Of a stretch of DNA of 10,344 nt, positions 6,691-10,344 are shown piece after piece. The stretch covers positions 1 to 10,344 of the forward strand of contig JAQBFG010000193.1 in NCBI GenBank assembly GCA_032123495.1, written 5' to 3'. How positions within the stretch are numbered: the first letter of the stretch is position 1; each line of letters opens with the position of its first letter. The notes under the pieces are model-generated. The model was given only the letters and a program-made list of their open reading frames with translations. It ran no database searches and was not told where the DNA came from. This stretch comes from JAAERC01 sp032123495. GTDB lineage: Bacteria; Zixibacteria; MSB-5A5; GN15; PGXB01. The position numbers and the translations under genes were made by a program.

Positions 6691-8268
6691 ATGCCGGAAA
6701 AAGATCTTTCACAATATGGCATTAAGAATGCTCCGTCAATTTCATGGAATCTGTCAACACCTGCGCTTTATACCGAAGCAATTCGCAACCACGAAGCCGA
6801 ACTCGCCCATTTGGGGCCTTTGGTTGTCAGGACCGGTCAACATACGGGACGTGCGCCTAATGATAGATTTGTCGTCAAGGAATCAACGACTGAGGCTAAA
6901 ATATGGTGGGGAAAAGAAAACAAACCGTTTTCACCCGAAAAATTCGATGCTCTATATCACCGGATTTTGGCTTATCTGCAGGGGAAAAAACTATATGTTC
7001 AGGATTGTTATTCCGGCGCTGACAGCAAATATAGAATGCCTGTTAGAGTTATAAATGAGACTGCCTGGCATAATCTGTTTGTCCGAAATATGTTCATTCG
7101 TATTCATGACGAAGGCGTACTAGCCAAATTCGAACCAGAATTTACAGTTATTCATGCACCGCATTTTCATGCTTATCCCGAACTGGATGGCACCAATTCT
7201 CCCGCCTTTATCATTCTGAATTTCCAAAGAAAACTGGTTATAATTGGTGGCTCTTCCTATGCCGGTGAAATGAAGAAATCGATATTTACGGCTATGAATT
7301 TTTACCTACCTCAGAAAAAAGTTATGACAATGCATTGTTCGGCCAATATGGGCGCTGACGATGATGTTGCCATTTTCTTTGGACTATCGGGAACCGGTAA
7401 AACAACAGTTTCAACAGATGCCAAAAGACGCCTCATTGGCGATGATGAACATGGCTGGAGCGATGATGGTGTCTTCAATTTTGAAGGCGGGTGTTATGCC
7501 AAAGTGATCAATCTTTCCCAGGAAGGCGAACCGGATATATATGAGTGTACTCGGAAATTTGGTACTATTTTGGAAAATGTTGGTTTCGATGCCAAAACCG
7601 GTCGGGTCGATCTCAATGATAATACTCTTGCCGAAAACACTCGCGCCGCTTATCCGATTACTCACATCGATAATATAGTTCCTGAAGGCAAAGGCGGGCA
7701 CGCCAATAATATTATCTTTTTAACTGCCGATGCTTTTGGCGTTCTTCCTCCGGTGGCTAAACTCACGCCGGAACAGGCGCAGAAATATTTCATGATTGGA
7801 TATACGGCAAAGTTAGCCGGAACAGAAATCGGCGTAACAGAACCAAAGGCAGTTTTTAGTCCATGTTTTGGGGCTCCGTTTATGGCTCTTGAACCCTCGG
7901 TTTATGGCAAACTACTGGCCGAGAAAATAAAGAAACATAAGGTAAATTGCTGGCTGGTTAATACCGGTTGGATAAATGGACCTTATGGCAAGGGCGAAAG
8001 AATCAGCATCCAACTCACCAGAGCGATGGTTCATGCTATTCTTGATGGAACTCTGGCCAAGGCAAAGTACAGAACCGATAAAATATTCGGTCTTGATATT
8101 CCCGAAAGCTGCTGCGATGTACCCTCCGATGTTCTTGATCCTTCCAATGGCTGGGACGACAAGAAAAAATATCAGAAGGAAGCCGGAAAGCTTGCTGAAG
8201 ACTTTGAAAAAGTGTATAATGGTTTCAAAAATGACAAGAAGACCAAATTAGTTTCTGAGCTAACATAG
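6691..8268 (+). CDS. pckA: Phosphoenolpyruvate carboxykinase (ATP)
   Basis: The 525-residue cytoplasmic enzyme interconverts oxaloacetate + ATP and PEP + CO2 + ADP. It can run for gluconeogenesis or, in many anaerobes, in the carboxylating, ATP-yielding direction. Family landmarks are all present: R54 in TGRAPNDRF, the metal-binding K196 (GEMKK) and H215 (MHCSANMG), the P-loop G231-LSGTGKTT with K237, the acidic metal site D251/D252 in IGDDEHGW, R318 in ENTRAAYP, and TEIGVTEPKAVF near 378-389. The P-loop and these blocks are those of the ATP-dependent class, not the GTP class. Length is close to the usual 525-540. The ATG at 6691 has AGGGGG at 6681-6686, four bases before it. The stop is 12 bp from the phosphofructokinase start, so the two form an operon reading away from glgP. 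No truncation or missing catalytic residue is seen. Confidence 0.97.
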   Translation: MPEKDLSQYGIKNAPSISWNLSTPALYTEAIRNHEAELAHLGPLVVRTGQHTGRAPNDRFVVKESTTEAKIWWGKENKPFSPEKFDALYHRILAYLQGKKLYVQDCYSGADSKYRMPVRVINETAWHNLFVRNMFIRIHDEGVLAKFEPEFTVIHAPHFHAYPELDGTNSPAFIILNFQRKLVIIGGSSYAGEMKKSIFTAMNFYLPQKKVMTMHCSANMGADDDVAIFFGLSGTGKTTVSTDAKRRLIGDDEHGWSDDGVFNFEGGCYAKVINLSQEGEPDIYECTRKFGTILENVGFDAKTGRVDLNDNTLAENTRAAYPITHIDNIVPEGKGGHANNIIFLTADAFGVLPPVAKLTPEQAQKYFMIGYTAKLAGTEIGVTEPKAVFSPCFGAPFMALEPSVYGKLLAEKIKKHKVNCWLVNTGWINGPYGKGERISIQLTRAMVHAILDGTLAKAKYRTDKIFGLDIPESCCDVPSDVLDPSNGWDDKKKYQKEAGKLAEDFEKVYNGFKNDKKTKLVSELT

Positions 8269-8280
8269 GATGGGGGATAG

Positions 8281-9417
8281 ATGGGCGCGAAAATGAAGCT
8301 GGGAGTTTTAACCGGAGGCGGCGATTGTCCGGGACTTAATGCGGTAATTCGAGCTGTCGTTAAAACCGCCATTAATGATTACGATATGGAAGTAGTCGGT
8401 TTTATGGATGGCTATGAAGGATTGATCGAAAATCGTTATAAAAAACTAAGATCGCATGATGTCTCAGGTATTCTTACTTTGGGCGGAACCATTTTGGGTT
8501 CCTCTAATCGGGCCGATCCGTTTCATTTTCCAATTATGCAAGGAAATGATTATATCTATCTTGATAGATCGTCTGAAGCTCTTCAGAATTTTGAACGTCT
8601 CGGTTTGGATGTATTAATTACAATTGGTGGCGATGGCACCATGGCTGCATCGCAGGGCATGGCCGAAAAAGGTCTGAAAATTATTGGTGTTCCCAAAACA
8701 ATTGATAATGATCTCTTTGGGACCGATCAAACCTTTGGTTTTGACTCAGCGCTGGCTTCGGCCACCGATGCTATCGATAAAATCCATACCACTGCCCAGT
8801 CACATCATCGCGTGATGGTTATCGAGGTGATGGGTCGCTATGCCGGATGGCTGGCGCTTGCCTCAGGCGTTGCAGGCGGCGGTGATATTATTTTAATACC
8901 GGAGATTCCGTATCAGATAGATGTCGTCTGTGACAAGATCAAAGACCGTAATGTCAGTGGCAAAAATTTCAGTATTATTGTCATTGGCGAGGGTGCCACA
9001 GCCGAAGGCGGCGAGATGGTGGTCAAACGGATGGTTAAGAATTCACCCGATCAGGTTCGCCTTGGTGGCGTGTCCAATCAATTGGCGGCTCAGATCGAAG
9101 GTATCACAACTCTTGAAACCCGTGTGACTATTTTAGGACATCTGCTCCGCGGAGGAACCCCGACCGCTTTTGACCGTATTCTGGCCAGTCGCTTCGGAAC
9201 CGCATCGGTTCATCTGGCGGCCAAAGGAGATTATGGTCATATGGTGGCGCTTCATGGCAGTGAAATCGGCAAAGTCAAAATCAAAGATATCGCTGGAAAA
9301 ACGCGTATTATAACTCGTGATTCATCACTTTTAAAAACTGCTGTTTCTCTCGATACTTGCCTTGGTATTGAAAATCCGATTGAAGAGAAAAAGGAAGAAT
9401 TGACGAAACAGGATTAG
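8281..9417 (+). CDS. pfkA: 6-phosphofructokinase, group III-like (ATP- or PPi-using not settled)
   Basis: The 378-residue enzyme phosphorylates fructose-6-phosphate to fructose-1,6-bisphosphate. Visible blocks are the nucleotide loop TGGGDCPGLN (11-20), ILGSSNRADP (71-80), GGDGT (116-120), PKTIDND (138-144) with catalytic D142, the substrate loop EVMGRYAGW (182-190), and GHLLRGGTP (286-294). GGDGT has Gly119 at E. coli position 104, which favours ATP. K139 occupies E. coli Gly124, a feature of PPi-dependent and group III enzymes. The overall sequence (TIDNDL.GTD.TFGFD, SH.RV.V.EVMGR.AGW) resembles actinobacterial-type group III (mixed-substrate) PFKs, so the donor should be tested. The ATG at 8281 has GGGGGA just upstream. 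An in-frame ATG at 8293 (MKLGVLTGGGD) matches many homologues' N-termini but lacks a clear ribosome site. The gene is co-transcribed with pckA and ends before a strong terminator. Confidence 0.94.
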   Translation: MGAKMKLGVLTGGGDCPGLNAVIRAVVKTAINDYDMEVVGFMDGYEGLIENRYKKLRSHDVSGILTLGGTILGSSNRADPFHFPIMQGNDYIYLDRSSEALQNFERLGLDVLITIGGDGTMAASQGMAEKGLKIIGVPKTIDNDLFGTDQTFGFDSALASATDAIDKIHTTAQSHHRVMVIEVMGRYAGWLALASGVAGGGDIILIPEIPYQIDVVCDKIKDRNVSGKNFSIIVIGEGATAEGGEMVVKRMVKNSPDQVRLGGVSNQLAAQIEGITTLETRVTILGHLLRGGTPTAFDRILASRFGTASVHLAAKGDYGHMVALHGSEIGKVKIKDIAGKTRIITRDSSLLKTAVSLDTCLGIENPIEEKKEELTKQD

Positions 9418-9440
9418 ATATAAAATATTGGTGATTATTT

Positions 9441-9470
9441 AAAATGGGTCCTATTGTGGGCCCATTTTTT
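9441..9470 (+). terminator. Rho-independent terminator of pckA-pfkA
   Basis: AAAATGGGTCC (9441-9451) pairs with GGGCCCATTTT (9458-9468) as an 11-bp stem with a single G-T wobble and a 6-nt loop. The stem runs into a T-tract ending at 9470. It lies 24 bp after the pfkA stop codon and separates that operon from the dehydrogenase gene, which has its own promoter. Confidence 0.9.
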
Positions 9471-9489
9471 ATGCATGCTCTTTTGTGAA

Positions 9490-9518
9490 TTGACATTTTT
9501 TGCCCAAATCTGTATCTT
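9490..9518 (+). promoter_or_regulatory. Sigma-70-type promoter of the threonine dehydrogenase gene
   Basis: A perfect -35 TTGACA (9490-9495), a 17-bp spacer and a -10 TATCTT (9513-9518) lie just after the pfkA terminator. The predicted start near 9525 leaves a leader of about 40 nt before the ATG at 9565. The architecture matches that of the M16 operon promoter in this window. Motif match only. Confidence 0.65.
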
Positions 9519-9564
9519 GACTTACTCTATTTGATAAAAAATAGGTAAGCTGAAAGGGACAATC

Positions 9565-10344
9565 ATGGCAGAAAAAATGCTGGCGGCGATTAAAAAGGAA
9601 GCTACCGCCGGTGCCGAATTAGTCGAAACAGATATTCCGACACCAAATCCTGATGAAATCTTAATAAAAGTCAAAGCCTGTTCTATTTGCGGAACCGACA
9701 AACATATCTATACCTGGGATGCCTGGGCGGCATCGCGGATCAAACCGCCGATGATTTTCGGTCATGAATGTTGCGGTGAAGTTGTTGAAGTCGGCGCCAG
9801 TGTAAAAAATATCTCGGTAGGTGATTATATCTCCGCCGAAACTCATATTCCATGCCAACATTGTTACCAGTGCAAAACCGGAAATATGCACTTATGCAAA
9901 AATCTGGTGATTCTTGGTGTTGACCGCGATGGTATCTTCGCCGAGTACGCCACCATTCCGGAAATCTGCTGCTGGAAAAATGATAAATCAATGCCGATTG
10001 AGATTGCCTCGATACAAGAACCGTTTGGAAATGCAGTTTATACTGTCATGGAAAGCAATGTCTCGGCCAAACGGATTGCTATTGTCGGCGATGGACCGAT
10101 TGCCGCTTTTGCCTGCGGTATCGCCAAAGCGATGGGGGCCGCATATATTTATAATCTCGGGATGATGCCATTCAATCTTGATATCTGTAAAAAGATGGGC
10201 GCGCAAGTCAGTATCAATGTTTTCAAAGAAAAAGATTACCGACAGCGAATTATCGATGAGACCAATGGCGGGGTCGATGTTGTGCTCGATATGGCTGGGA
10301 ATAAAAATGCCGTTGATGACGGTTTTGCTATCCTGCGCCGTACC
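9565..10344 (+). CDS. tdh: L-threonine 3-dehydrogenase-like zinc dehydrogenase (3' end outside window)
   Basis: The open frame covers the first 260 codons and runs off the window; the family is about 340 residues, so some 80 are missing. The enzyme class oxidises L-threonine to 2-amino-3-ketobutyrate with NAD. As in E. coli Tdh, the catalytic zinc residues are C42 (CGTDKHIY), H67-E68 (GHE) and E152 (EPFGNAVYT). H94 in ETHIPC is kept, and the structural zinc is held by C97, C100, C103 and C111. The Rossmann domain starts near 172 with GDGPIA (175-180), where E. coli-type enzymes have GxGPIG. At the end of the second strand, where NAD enzymes carry Asp, the sequence reads NLGMMPF, with Gly at the aligned position. 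Cofactor choice, and possibly substrate, may therefore differ. The start ATG has AAGGGA (9554-9559) five bases upstream. A kbl gene often accompanies tdh and might lie beyond the window (inference). Confidence 0.85.
   Translation, partial: MAEKMLAAIKKEATAGAELVETDIPTPNPDEILIKVKACSICGTDKHIYTWDAWAASRIKPPMIFGHECCGEVVEVGASVKNISVGDYISAETHIPCQHCYQCKTGNMHLCKNLVILGVDRDGIFAEYATIPEICCWKNDKSMPIEIASIQEPFGNAVYTVMESNVSAKRIAIVGDGPIAAFACGIAKAMGAAYIYNLGMMPFNLDICKKMGAQVSINVFKEKDYRQRIIDETNGGVDVVLDMAGNKNAVDDGFAILRRT

Noticed and set aside
9471..9478. ATGCATGC palindrome after the pfkA terminator
   Set aside because: Short, a single copy, and not placed symmetrically to any promoter element. Chance is sufficient.
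9308..9496. Minus-strand 62-codon frame between pfkA and tdh
   Set aside because: It crosses the pfkA 3' end and the terminator hairpin, and it overlaps the tdh -35 box. It is not a plausible gene.
9661..9991. Minus-strand frames antisense to tdh
   Set aside because: The plus strand encodes an intact dehydrogenase with all zinc ligands. The antisense frames are by-products of its codon use.

Overview
The window reads as ordinary chromosomal housekeeping DNA from a free-living, Gram-negative-type bacterium. Two products carry signal peptides and belong to a periplasmic peptidase family, so an outer-membrane (diderm) cell is likely. Base composition is moderate (about low-to-mid 40s % GC by eye), genes are tightly packed, Shine-Dalgarno sites are mostly AGGAGG/GGGGG-like, and two promoters look like classical sigma-70 sites. 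The gene set and protein flavour (an M16 pair with a LolA-like tail, a DUF3417-type alpha-glucan phosphorylase, a group III-like phosphofructokinase) would fit the FCB superphylum or a neighbouring candidate phylum such as Zixibacteria. That placement is an impression, not a demonstration.

Layout. (1) Positions 24-3843, minus strand: a two-gene operon for a secreted M16 zinc-peptidase pair. It has a strong promoter at 3815-3843, the catalytic subunit with HMFEH (2251-3765), a 17-bp gap, the non-catalytic subunit without HxxEH but with a C-terminal LolA-like domain (98-2233), and a textbook intrinsic terminator at 24-66. (2) Positions 3893-6457, minus strand: an alpha-glucan (glycogen/maltodextrin) phosphorylase whose stop codon lies inside a hairpin. 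(3) Positions 6458-6690: an AT-rich divergent intergenic region. (4) Positions 6691-9470, plus strand: ATP-type PEP carboxykinase (pckA) and, 12 bp later, 6-phosphofructokinase, closed by a clear terminator. (5) Positions 9490-10344, plus strand: a strong promoter and the first 260 codons of an L-threonine 3-dehydrogenase-like zinc dehydrogenase that runs off the window.

How the genes fit together: glgP releases glucose-1-phosphate from storage polysaccharide, phosphofructokinase commits hexose phosphate to glycolysis, and PEP carboxykinase interconverts PEP and oxaloacetate. The divergent glgP / pckA-pfkA block is therefore a small central-carbon cluster. The M16 operon (periplasmic proteolysis) and tdh (threonine catabolism) appear to be independent transcription units.

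I found no mobile element, CRISPR array, tRNA, rRNA, riboswitch or defence-like cassette. I do not see a previously undescribed system here. The points worth a second look are at the level of residues, gene arrangement and regulatory sites.
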